A DNA stretch of 64,000 nucleotides from Marinobacter pelagius (GCF_003315345.1 NZ_QNRO01000004.1:157542-221541), one strand, 5' to 3'. Positions 44,991 through 53,633 are shown, counted from the stretch's first letter. A program made the numbers and translations. Notes: generated by a model not told the origin, from the letters alone.

Positions 44991-45983
44991 CGTTTCATCC
45001 CCTTCGCCGGAGCCAAAGCGGGTCTGCAGTTTACGCAAGGCACCTTTCTCGATCTGGCGGACCCGCTCCCGGCTGATACCCAGGGCATCGGAAATCACCT
45101 GCAGGGTCTCCGGATCGGGCAGGTCCAGACCGAATCGCCGGGACAGGATATCCCGTTCCCGGTCACTGAGTTCGCTCAGCATCATCCGCAACTCGCTACG
45201 CCGGTCCCGCTGGCTCATCGGATGCTCCGGAGCCAGCTGCTCACCGGCCGGAAGGGCATCGGCCATGGTCGCCGAGCCGTCTTCAAGGATCGGGACGTCG
45301 GTGGACACTTCCCGTGCCGCCAGCGCCCGCAGCTCACCAATCCTGGATGGTGTCGCCTCCATCGCACTGGCCAGCTCGGACTGCGACGGCGTGCGCCCGA
45401 GTTGCTGATGCAGGCGAAGCGAGACTTTCTGGAGCTGACGAATCTCGTCCACGACATTCTCCGGCGTGTGAACCACCCGAGTGCCCCGCTGCAGGCATCG
45501 TTTCACTTCCTCACTGATCCACCAGTAGGCATAGGTGGAGAAACGGAAACCCTTGGTGGGATCAAACCGTTCCACGGCCTTGATCAGCCCGACATTGGCG
45601 TCCTGGATCAGGTCAGGCATGGGAATACCATGCTGGTTGTACCTCCGGGCGATGTGCACCGCCAGGCGAAGGTTGCTCTGGATCAGCTTGCGCCGGCAAG
45701 CCATGGCCAGGTGATAGGCCCGGCGGCATCGGCTGGAAAAGGCGCAGGCGTCACCGAGGCTGCCCATTACCTCGCGAAAGGTCTGGGGTGTCGATTCCGG
45801 CAACCCCAGTTCGGTGCTGACAATCCGGAAACACAGGGACATTTTTCGGGACAGACGACGCTCCTGATCGTCCGAGAGTATGTGATAACGGGACGCATCC
45901 CTGAAATACAGCCCGACCAGGGAATCCCTTTCACCATCGCTGGGCGGAGTCGGAGACGGTCCCAGCCTGTAATTTTTTCGCAT
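44982..45983 (-). CDS. RpoS-like group 2 sigma factor
   Basis: A 333-residue sigma-70 family factor with region 1.2 (LYFRDASRYHILSDDQERRL), region 2 (LIQSNLRLAVHIARRYNQHG and DLIQDANVGLIKAVERFDP, FSTYAYWWI), region 3 (RTPSQSELASAM) and region 4 (LSDRERDILSRRFGLDL and SRERVRQIEKGALRKLQ). About 40 residues with several Cys lie between regions 1.2 and 2 where RpoS is shorter, so it is not canonical RpoS. The ATG at 45983 is chosen; a longer frame to 46064 exists. It lies downstream of the ectoine genes, which suggests but does not prove a stress role. Confidence 0.9.
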   Translation of the reverse strand: MRKNYRLGPSPTPPSDGERDSLVGLYFRDASRYHILSDDQERRLSRKMSLCFRIVSTELGLPESTPQTFREVMGSLGDACAFSSRCRRAYHLAMACRRKLIQSNLRLAVHIARRYNQHGIPMPDLIQDANVGLIKAVERFDPTKGFRFSTYAYWWISEEVKRCLQRGTRVVHTPENVVDEIRQLQKVSLRLHQQLGRTPSQSELASAMEATPSRIGELRALAAREVSTDVPILEDGSATMADALPAGEQLAPEHPMSQRDRRSELRMMLSELSDRERDILSRRFGLDLPDPETLQVISDALGISRERVRQIEKGALRKLQTRFGSGEGDETGA

Positions 45984-46202
45984 GGCTACGGTACCGGTCT
46001 GGATCACAATATTTGTGAAAGGATACGTTTGGAGCAGGCGGTCAGATTGGCGCGGTAGGGGCAAATGCGGAGGCCGGAGTCAGGCCAGAAAAGTAACAGG
46101 AATGGAACGCCGGAAAGGGGATCGGCTACGCCCGGCCATGAGAACTCACTTTCGGTGAGCCGGCCGACCGGGCGCCCGATCTGGAGGCAAGACGTCCTCC
46201 AT

Positions 46203-46239
46203 TACCGGTGGGCGGAGCGACCGGTTCCGCCCACCGGTA
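46203..46239. terminator. Hairpin downstream of the aspartokinase gene
   Basis: A 14-bp perfect stem TACCGGTGGGCGGA (46203-46216) and TCCGCCCACCGGTA (46226-46239) lies 9 nt after the aspartokinase stop on the minus strand. No T-run follows, but it is stable and well placed to end or protect the ectoine transcript. Confidence 0.6.
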
Positions 46240-46247
46240 ATCCTGCT

Positions 46248-47699
46248 TTACTCGATGGATGCCGCCACGATGGCGTATTCGTGCTTGTGAGGTTCAATCA
46301 GACTCGCATGCAACGCTCTGATCGAATCTTTATAATTGTCCTCATCCACCACAAACTGGATATCCACCTGACGCATGCACTGGTGAATCGCCAGTACGCT
46401 GATGTCCTCATCCGCGAGCGACTTGACGGAACGGGCCAGGATGCCCGGCACTTTCATGTCGCTGCCAATGGCCGATACCAGCGCCACCTTGCGGGTATTG
46501 ACCTCGGCGTTCGGGAATTCCTCCTTCAGTGCCTTGACCACACGCTTGACGTGCTTGAGCGTGCTGTCCACGTAGTGGGTGATGGTATTGGCGTTGGTGT
46601 CCTTGGACATGAAGCGCACCTTGAAGCGGCTCAGTACGTCCAGGATCCTGCGATCGGAGCCCGGCTCGCCCTGCATGTCCTGGTCGAACACCTCGATGGC
46701 GAACACACCCTTGGCGCCGGCAATGATCTCCACCTGCGGCGTCTCGCTGATGTAATCGCCGGTGATCAGGGTACCGGTATGCTCCGGCTCGAAGGTGTTC
46801 ATCACCCGCAGCGGAATCTCGTTCTGGCGCAGCCCCTTACCGGCGCGGGGGTGGATCGCCTCCATGCCCAGGTTGGCCAGCTGGTCGGCCACGTCGTAGT
46901 TGGTCCGGCCCAGGGGCACCACCTTGTCCGCACCGACGATGTTCGGGTCGGCGGAGCTCAGGTGGTATTCCTTGTGGATGATGGCTTCACGGGCGTTGGT
47001 GATCACCGCTACCCGGCTGAAGGTCATCTCACTGTAGCCCCGGTCGAAGGTCCGCATCAGACCTTCCTTGCACTGGGCATAACCGGTGACGATGGGCAGC
47101 TCCCGGCTCAGATCAACAGCATCGAACGCCTGCTTGAGTTTCTCATCCAGCGGCAGCAGTTCGCTGTCGCGCCAGCCGGTCAGGTCGACGAAACGGGCGT
47201 TGATGCCTTCCTGCTGAAGCTTCAGGGCGGTATTGAAGGCACTGTGGGCCTCACCGATGCCCGCCAGCATCTCACGGACGGTCAGCAGATGCTCTTCCAG
47301 CTGGAACTGGCCATAGGAGCACAGCCGCTGGAGATCGATCAGACAGCCGCGAACACCCTCGATACGGTCGGTGATGAACTGGTCCGCCTGCTGCTTGAGC
47401 ATCGGATCCTGGAACAGCTCACCGTTGATGTCGGTGAGAAACTTCACCAGCTTGGTGAGGTCATCGCCCCAGGCCCAGTCCGACTCGGCATCCGCAAACA
47501 GGGCGTAGACCCCGGGCTCACCGGTCTTCTTGTGCTCGAGCAGTTCGTTGGTCACGCCACCGTAGGCGGACACCACGAAGATGCGCTGGTACAGGTCGTC
47601 CTTGCTGCGATTACCAATGATGATATTGTCGCGAACGGCCTCGTAGTTACTCATGGAAGTACCGCCGATCTTCTCGACGGTATGTTGTGCACTGGTCAT
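46248..47699 (-). CDS. ask_ect: Ectoine-cluster aspartate kinase
   Basis: A 483-residue aspartokinase of the Ask_Ect type, making aspartyl phosphate for diaminobutyrate and ectoine synthesis. It shows the kinase start VEKIGGTSMSNYEAVRDNI, RGYSEMTFSRVAV and a C-terminal ACT pair (TRKVALVSAIGSDMKVPGI and ISVLAIHQCMRQVDIQFVV). Ask_Ect enzymes are known for relaxed feedback control compared with housekeeping aspartokinases. It starts only 51 nt behind ectB. In the common order ectA-ectB-ectC-ask this junction would hold ectC, which is absent. Confidence 0.94.
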   Translation of the reverse strand: MTSAQHTVEKIGGTSMSNYEAVRDNIIIGNRSKDDLYQRIFVVSAYGGVTNELLEHKKTGEPGVYALFADAESDWAWGDDLTKLVKFLTDINGELFQDPMLKQQADQFITDRIEGVRGCLIDLQRLCSYGQFQLEEHLLTVREMLAGIGEAHSAFNTALKLQQEGINARFVDLTGWRDSELLPLDEKLKQAFDAVDLSRELPIVTGYAQCKEGLMRTFDRGYSEMTFSRVAVITNAREAIIHKEYHLSSADPNIVGADKVVPLGRTNYDVADQLANLGMEAIHPRAGKGLRQNEIPLRVMNTFEPEHTGTLITGDYISETPQVEIIAGAKGVFAIEVFDQDMQGEPGSDRRILDVLSRFKVRFMSKDTNANTITHYVDSTLKHVKRVVKALKEEFPNAEVNTRKVALVSAIGSDMKVPGILARSVKSLADEDISVLAIHQCMRQVDIQFVVDEDNYKDSIRALHASLIEPHKHEYAIVAASIE

Positions 47700-47750
47700 A
47701 AAGTCGCCTTCGCTATCCTGCAGAATGAATGTCCCGGAAGTGCGGGCGCC

Positions 47751-49019
47751 TTACGACGCCTCGCTGACCCCTTCCTGCATGATCTCGTCGACACTCTCGG
47801 CCAGCAGGGCAACACCTTTGCGGAGGTCATCCTCACTGGTGGTCAACGGCATCAGGCACTTGATGACTTCATCGTTCGGACCGCTGGTCTCGATGATCAG
47901 GCCACGCTCGAAGGCACGCTTGGTGATCGGACCGGTCAGATCCGCGTCCTTCGCCTCGATGCCCCGCATTAGGCCACGGCCTTTCATCCTGAACTCGCCC
48001 GGATACTTGTCGCAGATCGCCTGCAAAGCGTCGCCCAGGACCTTGGTCTTGGCCTTCACTTCGTTGGCGAAGGCATCGTCCTTCCAGTAGGTCTCGATCG
48101 CGGTACGGGCAGTGATGAACGCCATGTTGTTACCACGGAAAGTACCGTTGTGCTCGCCCGGATCCCAGACATCCAGCTCCGGCTTGAACAGCACCAGTGC
48201 CATCGGCAGGCCGTAGCCACTGAGGGATTTGGACACGGTCACGATGTCCGGCTTGATGCCGGCGAATTCAAAGCTGAAGAACTCGCCGGTCCGGCCGTTA
48301 CCGGCCTGGATGTCATCCAGGATCAGCAGGATGTCGTGCTTCTTGCACAGCTCGGACAGGCCTTTGAGCCACTCGGCACGGGCGGCGTTCAGACCACCTT
48401 CACCCTGGACCGCCTCAACGATCACGGCGGCGGGCAGCTCGACACCGGAGGAGCTGTCAGACAGCACCTTGTCCATGATATCCAGGGTGTCCACATCTTC
48501 ACCGAGGTAGCCGTCATAGAACATGAAGTCCACGTGACCAAGCGGCACGCCGACACCACCGCGGTGATGCTCGTTACCGGTCGCGGCAACAGCACCGGCC
48601 GTTACACCGTGGAAACCGTTGGTGAAGGAAATGATGTTGGTACGACCTTTCACCTTACGGGCCAGCTTCATGGCCGCTTCCACACAGTTGGTACCGGTGG
48701 GGCCGGTGAACTGCATCTTGTAGTCCAGGCCACGGGGGTCAAGGATGTACTTCTTGTATGACTCCATGAAGTCGTGCTTGGCGGTGGTGAACAGGTCCAG
48801 GCCCTGGCTCACGCCGTCTGCCTCGATGTACTCAAGCAGGGCTTTCTTCAGGATATCGTTGTTGTGGCCGTAGTTCAGGGAACCGGCGCCGGCCAGAAAA
48901 TCCAGGTACTCCTTGCCGTCTTCGGTGTACAGATGTGCATTCTTGGCACGGTTAAAAATCACCGGAAAGGCACGGGAATAAACGCGTACTTCAGATTCGG
49001 TCGACTTGAAAATTTCCAT
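47751..49019 (-). CDS. ectB: Diaminobutyrate--2-oxoglutarate transaminase
   Basis: PLP enzyme of 422 residues converting aspartate semialdehyde to L-2,4-diaminobutyrate with glutamate as amino donor. Class III aminotransferase marks include [18 protein letters not shown], the FHG segment [25 protein letters not shown] and the PLP lysine in [13 protein letters not shown]. The ATG at 49019 ([12 protein letters not shown]) is the usual EctB start; six extra codons upstream are rejected. It lies 186 nt behind ectA. Confidence 0.96.
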   Translation of the reverse strand: MEIFKSTESEVRVYSRAFPVIFNRAKNAHLYTEDGKEYLDFLAGAGSLNYGHNNDILKKALLEYIEADGVSQGLDLFTTAKHDFMESYKKYILDPRGLDYKMQFTGPTGTNCVEAAMKLARKVKGRTNIISFTNGFHGVTAGAVAATGNEHHRGGVGVPLGHVDFMFYDGYLGEDVDTLDIMDKVLSDSSSGVELPAAVIVEAVQGEGGLNAARAEWLKGLSELCKKHDILLILDDIQAGNGRTGEFFSFEFAGIKPDIVTVSKSLSGYGLPMALVLFKPELDVWDPGEHNGTFRGNNMAFITARTAIETYWKDDAFANEVKAKTKVLGDALQAICDKYPGEFRMKGRGLMRGIEAKDADLTGPITKRAFERGLIIETSGPNDEVIKCLMPLTTSEDDLRKGVALLAESVDEIMQEGVSEAS

Positions 49020-49205
49020 TGTCTTGCCTCTTAGCATTTCAGGTTCGAGGTAGATGCGCGGGGACCTGTCGGTTAATACATTTCGGTCGCGACAAGCCCG
49101 CCGTGCGTTGGTTTAAGCCTTGGTGACAGACCTACCTCGGGTGGTCTGCCGGCTAGTCCAAACACAGTCAGTCATTCACGATGAGAGATCGTGAGACCAG
49201 GGCTC

Positions 49206-49721
49206 TCAGACAGGCTTCGTGAAAGGTCCGATGCGCAGCAGGAATTCAGAATCATGCTTGCCACCGAAGTGCTTCTCTTTCTCGAAGTGCTCGTGGTAGG
49301 TGAGCTCGGCTCCCATATCACGGGCGAATGACCGGAACAGCGCCCAGGAGGCCTCGTTGTCCTCGGTGATGGTCGTCTCCATGTGGGTGACGTCTTTGCA
49401 CGCATCACGGGAAACGATCTCTTTCAGCATCCGCTTGGCGAGGCCCTGTCCACGACCTTTCTCGTGAACCGCCACCTGCCAGACAAACACGGTCTCGGGC
49501 TGTTGGGGAGGGATGTATCCGGAGATAAAGCCGACCAGATCGCCTTCCTTCTCCGCGGCCACGCCGGTCTCGGCAAAGTGGCTGCACTGCAACAGGTTGC
49601 AGTAAATCGAGTTGGGGTCCAGCGGCGGGCACTCGGCCACCAGCTGGTGGAGCCTGTAGCCATCGTCTTTCGTGGGTGTACGAAGACTGATGGCGGTGGT
49701 ATTCGAACCTTCTGATGTCAT
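49206..49721 (-). CDS. ectA: L-2,4-diaminobutyrate N-acetyltransferase
   Basis: GNAT acetyltransferase of 171 residues acetylating diaminobutyrate to N-gamma-acetyl-diaminobutyrate. EctA marks include LVAECPPLDPNSIYCNLLQC, VWQVAVHEKGRGQGLAKRML (the acetyl-CoA loop RGQGLA) and ETTITEDNEASWALF. It is the first gene of the cluster and has a good sigma-70 promoter 36 nt upstream. Without an adjacent ectC the pathway as encoded here stops at the acetylated intermediate unless ectC lies elsewhere. Confidence 0.96.
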   Translation of the reverse strand: MTSEGSNTTAISLRTPTKDDGYRLHQLVAECPPLDPNSIYCNLLQCSHFAETGVAAEKEGDLVGFISGYIPPQQPETVFVWQVAVHEKGRGQGLAKRMLKEIVSRDACKDVTHMETTITEDNEASWALFRSFARDMGAELTYHEHFEKEKHFGGKHDSEFLLRIGPFTKPV

Positions 49722-49756
49722 AACGTGATCAATTCGCTTCTAAAAGTTAGTGCTGA

Positions 49757-49793
49757 ATTATATAGACCACAAAATATATTTCAAGTTGCGGTC
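49757..49793 (-). promoter_or_regulatory. ectA: ectA promoter with overlapping inverted repeat
   Basis: On the minus strand TTGAAA (49784-49779) and TATAAT (49762-49757) are separated by 16 nt, a near-consensus sigma-70 promoter. An inverted repeat with arms GACCACAA (49765-49772) and TTGCGGTC (49786-49793; one mismatch) straddles the spacer and -35 box and is a candidate operator. MarR-type EctR repressors act at such sites in other halophiles, but no ectR gene is in this window. Confidence 0.7.
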
Positions 49794-49870
49794 CATTTAC
49801 CCACAGCAAGACGCCCGCTCTCACGCTTTAAGAATAGACCGAATTGAAGCATTCGCCAGTGACAATCAGA

Positions 49871-50824
49871 TTAAAAACCGGAAGGAAAAACGACATCTCC
49901 GGGCGCCAGGGAAGTACCGTTGAGAAGCCGGTTCCGATAGGAGACCTGGGCATCGGAACCGGACGGCCAGAGTGCATCAAACCGGGTCAGCCAGGCCCGC
50001 TGATCAAAGGCTACCGGCACCAGCGAGAAGTGCAGGCCACGGCGCTCCAGCGCTGCCACAGGCTCAACGGAGGGCATGGATGCGCTGATACGGGTGATCA
50101 ACCCACGAGGATCATTCTCCAGGTTGCCCATGCCGGCAGAACCATTATTGACCACCACCCTGGCCTGTTTTGCAACCAGTCCCGACCAGAGCACCGGCAG
50201 ACAGGTATGGGTGCAGACAATCCCATCGGCACCGGTTGCATTGAACCATTCGGCCAGGGAGCTTTCGTTACCTTCGGCAAACGCCTCGTGGGCCAGACCC
50301 CAACCGGCCAGGGATTCGGGATCGCCATGCAACACCAAAATCTTTAGGCCTCCAAACATCAGGCAGCGATACCGGGGTGAATCAGCCAGTTGCTTACGGA
50401 TATCCTGGCAGGCCGAGGCCACGCCCTGGAGCCGCTCGATGATCCGGTTGGAGCGTTCCACCACGTCCTGCTCGACAAACTCGGGATAGGCACAACCGCA
50501 ACCCGCCCCGGGGCTCGGATTGGCCAGTTCGTACTCGACATTTCCCAGGCTGACGGTATGCCCGAGCACCCGTTCATTGACCTCCCGGAACAACTCATCA
50601 CTGGCGTTGAACCAGTTGAAATCCCCGTTGAACACCAGCTGGACGCGCCGGCCTTCTCGTTCCTCCGCCCGGGCCATGCGCTCAATCTCGTCCAGCGCAT
50701 ATACATTGCCGTAGAGCCCACCGATCACATACAGCACATCCGCGGAACTCTCACTGACCTGCCGGCACAAATCGGCTGGATCGTATCGGTACGCCAATGG
50801 ACAACTGCGACCTTCCTGCGCCAT
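49871..50824 (-). CDS. Metallophosphoesterase-like protein
   Basis: A 317-residue soluble protein with a calcineurin-like phosphoesterase outline: IGGLYGNVYALDEI where GDxHG is usual, LVFNGDFNWF for the GDxxD motif, SLGNVEYEL for the GNHE motif, LVLHGDPES and VCTHTCLP for the later metal His residues. The first Asp is replaced by Gly, so metal binding may be altered. It also has a GCGCAYPEF segment. Its start is 3 nt behind the symporter stop, so they are probably co-translated. The substrate is unknown. Confidence 0.78.
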   Translation of the reverse strand: MAQEGRSCPLAYRYDPADLCRQVSESSADVLYVIGGLYGNVYALDEIERMARAEEREGRRVQLVFNGDFNWFNASDELFREVNERVLGHTVSLGNVEYELANPSPGAGCGCAYPEFVEQDVVERSNRIIERLQGVASACQDIRKQLADSPRYRCLMFGGLKILVLHGDPESLAGWGLAHEAFAEGNESSLAEWFNATGADGIVCTHTCLPVLWSGLVAKQARVVVNNGSAGMGNLENDPRGLITRISASMPSVEPVAALERRGLHFSLVPVAFDQRAWLTRFDALWPSGSDAQVSYRNRLLNGTSLAPGDVVFPSGF

Positions 50825-50827
50825 GGA

Positions 50828-52231
50828 TCAGGCCTCCCCGGCAGCCAGCGAGCGTCCCGCCAGGCGCCGCAACACCAACGGGACAAAGAACCCGGCGGAA
50901 CAGATCAGGAAGCCCCAGGCGTTGACGCCCAGCAGCATGGCGTACTTGCCATCACCGATGGCCCAGCTCGCCGGAATCAGGCCCATGGCCAGCAAGACAC
51001 CCAGGCCCAGGCCGGTCCAGAAACTCAGGTGGAAACTCCAGGGCGACCACCGGGTGAAGCCGTAAAACAGGAACACCGGCGCCAGCCCCATCACCATGGT
51101 GCCGGAGATGGTCGTGGCCTTGAGAATATCGGTGCCGGCAAACATCGGCAGGTTACCAAGGAACGCAAACACCACCATCACCACCGCACCAACCCGTATG
51201 CTGGGCAAGCGCTCTTTTGCCCGCCTGGCAAGTCGTGGCAGGTCCACCGCCAGGGATTTCGCCAGCGACGTAAAGGTGGAATCCAGAGTGGAACCGGCCG
51301 AGGTCATCATCACCACACTCATGAAGAACAGCGCCGCCAGCCCGAGCGACTGACCCACCGCCGCAGGCGCATTGCCCATGGCCTCGATACCGTTAAGCCG
51401 CGCATGAACCCCGACCAGGCTGAAAATGAACACCGCAACAAAGCCCAGCAGACCGGCGACCACAAAACTCCTGAGCATGGTCTTTTCCTTGTTCACAAAG
51501 CCCCGGTCGGTCAGTACCGGGTCGTGGAACGGGTAACTGAACAACTGAAGCAGAGCCACGAGCAACAGGTCAAAGCCGGCATCCAGCCGGAACTCGCCAT
51601 TGGAAAGCAGGGCACTGGTGTCGTTGGCAGGAACGATGAAGAACAGCACTGCCCCGACAAAGAACACGAACACGAAAGCCTGGATCACATCAGTAAAGAT
51701 CGACGAACGCAGCCCGCCTTTCAGGCTGTAGGCCAGGGTAAACACGGTGAACAGCATCGCCGCTGCGTAATACTCCCACTCCCCGGGCAGACCGAAGTAA
51801 CCGCCCACGACCGCGGTGTTACTCCACACCTCGTTATACAGCCGGATCAGAATCGCCGCCGCAAAGGCCAGACCGGCCAGCCGGCCAAACCGGGAGGTCA
51901 GAAAGTCCTGCAGACTCCGGGCCCCGGTCTGGGTCCGAATCAGGTAGATGACATAACCGGCCACCGGAATCGACAGCCAGTAACTGGCGTACGCCAGACC
52001 ACCGACCACGCCGTAAGCCGCCCCCAAATTCGCCGCATTGGTCACCGACTTGGCGAAGATCCAGCTGATAAAAATACTGGCCGTCAGTGACCACTGACCT
52101 ACCGGGTTCCCCTGATCATCGGCGCCTTTATAGAACGAGTTCGCGTTCTTGCTCTTCGGCGACAGCACATACATCACCACGCCGTATACCAGCAGAAATC
52201 CCCAGAACAGGGAGGCTTCAGTAAAGTTCAT
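50828..52231 (-). CDS. Sodium:solute symporter family protein
   Basis: A 467-residue inner-membrane protein with 12-13 helices of the SSS family. The opening MNFTEASLFWGFLLVYGVVMY, the conserved SLTASIFISWIFAKSVTNAAN and the segment GGLRSSIFTDVIQAFVFVFF support the call. The ATG at 52231 is chosen. A longer frame to 52378 reads through the dispersed repeat (DGATKPPMDGFTGVF) and is rejected. Coupling to the phosphoesterase-like gene suggests uptake of a solute that is then dephosphorylated or sensed. Its identity is unknown. Confidence 0.88.
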   Translation of the reverse strand: MNFTEASLFWGFLLVYGVVMYVLSPKSKNANSFYKGADDQGNPVGQWSLTASIFISWIFAKSVTNAANLGAAYGVVGGLAYASYWLSIPVAGYVIYLIRTQTGARSLQDFLTSRFGRLAGLAFAAAILIRLYNEVWSNTAVVGGYFGLPGEWEYYAAAMLFTVFTLAYSLKGGLRSSIFTDVIQAFVFVFFVGAVLFFIVPANDTSALLSNGEFRLDAGFDLLLVALLQLFSYPFHDPVLTDRGFVNKEKTMLRSFVVAGLLGFVAVFIFSLVGVHARLNGIEAMGNAPAAVGQSLGLAALFFMSVVMMTSAGSTLDSTFTSLAKSLAVDLPRLARRAKERLPSIRVGAVVMVVFAFLGNLPMFAGTDILKATTISGTMVMGLAPVFLFYGFTRWSPWSFHLSFWTGLGLGVLLAMGLIPASWAIGDGKYAMLLGVNAWGFLICSAGFFVPLVLRRLAGRSLAAGEA

Positions 52232-52297
52232 TGCTTCAATCCGGTTTGTTGTTTGGTCCGGGGCTCTTCCCGGGGTTTCAACTATGGGTGGTATCGG

Positions 52298-52408
52298 GGA
52301 TGGCAGGCAAAGGATCAAAAAAACGCCCGTAAACCCGTCCATGGGGGGCTTGGTCGCGCCGTCCATGGCGCTCCACATTTTTTGATCCTCTGCCTGCCAT
52401 CCCCTCGT
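52298..52408 (-). repeat. Dispersed structured repeat, copy 2 (upstream of the symporter)
   Basis: Complementary arms GGGGATGGCAGGCAAAGGAT and ATCCTCTGCCTGCCATCCCC (one mismatch) continue into A and T runs and enclose a core of about 50 nt. On the minus strand the core begins TGGAGCGCCATGGACGGCGC and ends GTTTACGGGCGT, clearly the same core as copy 1 at 12283-12332. The arms are unrelated to those of copy 1. The element lies in the probable 5' leader region of the symporter transcript, in sense orientation. Confidence 0.8.
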
Positions 52409-52532
52409 TCAACTTCAGTTCTGGTTTCCCCGACCAAGGCGCAAGCTGACAGAAAAATCACACCTTTGAGTCTTTTCCTTGCTTTCCTTTTCGCCTGTCA
52501 GCGAATGGCAAAGCCATATCTGCGGTCTGGGT

Positions 52533-52609
52533 GGTGGGGGTAATTTATCCGCCGGAAAAAGATGTCTGAGCGAAGCGAGTTGTTTTTCCAAGGAGAAATT
52601 ACCCCCACC
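52533..52609. repeat. Large palindrome with GAGCGAAGCGAG centre
   Basis: Perfect 14-bp arms GGTGGGGGTAATTT (52533-52546) and AAATTACCCCCACC (52596-52609) enclose a second pair GGAAAAA/TTTTTCC (52554-52560, 52583-52589) and a centre TCTGAGCGAAGCGAGTT. It ends 52 nt downstream of the radical SAM stop (minus strand) and may act as its terminator or be a mobile palindromic repeat. Confidence 0.7.
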
Positions 52610-52661
52610 TCCCAGGCCGCCAATGACCAGCCATCAGTCCTGAAAGGCCCCAAACCAAAAC

Positions 52662-53633
52662 TCAGGCAGGCGCCGAACAACTAGCCCCAAAGCGGTAACA
52701 GGAAAAACACCGGTGATGCCGCAACATGATCCGTTCGTCCATGCTCTCGGCCAACGACCCGCCAAGATCATACTGCGGATCATCATCCACCAGCGTGCAG
52801 GCATACACCCGCACCGAATCGCCCTTCTTCACCAGCATCCGCGTATACGTACACATAAAGTGGGAGCGAGCCTCCTTGGTCGGATACTTTTCCATGCAGG
52901 TCTCAGTGATTTCCGGACTGCCGTCCTCGGAACCCGGTGTGCCCAGGTCGGGGAATGCAGTAAAGGCCAGGTTCTCCGGGATATTCCACTCACGGAAAAT
53001 TTCACGGAACGCCGCCTCGACGTCCGAGGGAACCTCCTCCGGGTCGGTCTGGCGGGCAATGGACACCTTGAAGCCCTGTTCGATCAGCCAGCGAATGCCT
53101 TCCAGCGCCTGGTCGAAGCTGCCATCGCCGCGGTCCTTGTCGTGCCGGGCACGGTCCGGGAAATCGAGGCTGACCCGGAAGTGAATCGGGTGGGGATTGT
53201 CCAGCAGTGGCAGCACCTGATGCCGACGCTTCAGCAAGGGCTCGGTGGCGTTGGTGAGCACGAAACAGGGCCGGTGCTGGCTGGCGTAATCGAGGATGTT
53301 GACGAAATCCCGGATGACAAAAGGTTCGCCGCCGGTGAACGAAAACTGCTCCACGCCCATGTCGATGGCCTCGTGGATAAACGGCTTCACATCACTCAGT
53401 TTCATGCCGGGGATTCGACCGTCGCCGGGGTGGGAGCCCTCCAGACAGAACGGACAGGCCAGGTTGCAGGCGGTGCCGGTGTGAATCCACAGCTCCTTGA
53501 GCTTGTCCGCATCGATGTAACCCCGGGGATCACCGTTGCGGGTGTGGGTCCAGCTGTCGAACGCCCGGGGTTCGAGGACTTCCACGGCCGGAATACGTTT
53601 ACTGCGGGCCGGTCGGGTTTCGGTCAGGGGCAT
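52662..53633 (-). CDS. Radical SAM protein with C-terminal Cys cluster
   Basis: A 323-residue radical SAM enzyme. The [4Fe-4S]-SAM motif is CNLACPFC near residue 53-60, followed by FSFTGGEPFVIRDF, the SAM-binding GGE region. At the C-terminus further Cys (SHFMCTYTRM, RVYACTLVDDD and CFSCYRFGASC) resemble a SPASM or Twitch auxiliary cluster, so it may carry a second iron-sulfur centre, as in peptide-modifying or small-molecule radical SAM enzymes. No precursor peptide gene was seen next to it. The ATG at 53633 follows GAGGAG at proper spacing and is preferred over 53654. The reaction is unknown. Confidence 0.85.
   Translation of the reverse strand: MPLTETRPARSKRIPAVEVLEPRAFDSWTHTRNGDPRGYIDADKLKELWIHTGTACNLACPFCLEGSHPGDGRIPGMKLSDVKPFIHEAIDMGVEQFSFTGGEPFVIRDFVNILDYASQHRPCFVLTNATEPLLKRRHQVLPLLDNPHPIHFRVSLDFPDRARHDKDRGDGSFDQALEGIRWLIEQGFKVSIARQTDPEEVPSDVEAAFREIFREWNIPENLAFTAFPDLGTPGSEDGSPEITETCMEKYPTKEARSHFMCTYTRMLVKKGDSVRVYACTLVDDDPQYDLGGSLAESMDERIMLRHHRCFSCYRFGASCSAPA

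Larger units (their letters stand above)
52232..52661. other. Repeat-rich 430-nt gap without a gene
   Basis: This stretch between the symporter and radical SAM genes holds dispersed repeat copy 2 (52298-52408) and a large palindrome (52533-52609). Between them are inverted arms GCTGACAG (from about 52445) and CTGTCAGC (ending about 52502). No coding region of family character was found on either strand. Confidence 0.7.

Noticed and set aside
47700..47750. Possible short or overlooked ectC
   Set aside because: Only 51 nt lie between ectB and ask, far less than the roughly 130 codons of ectoine synthase, and no frame elsewhere in the window resembles it.
46065..47972. 635-codon open frame on the + strand across the aspartokinase gene
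   Set aside because: Shadow of the aspartokinase and the 3' part of ectB; the translation is low in recognisable motifs and starts in the intergenic region.
50390..52090. 566-codon open frame on the + strand
   Set aside because: Antisense to the symporter and phosphoesterase-like genes; rich in Gln, His and Arg as expected of the complement of a membrane-protein gene.
52232..52378. N-terminal extension of the symporter (DGATKPPMDGFTGVF...)
   Set aside because: This peptide is the translation of the dispersed repeat core and recurs in other frames at 12235-12360; the normal symporter N-terminus begins at 52231.
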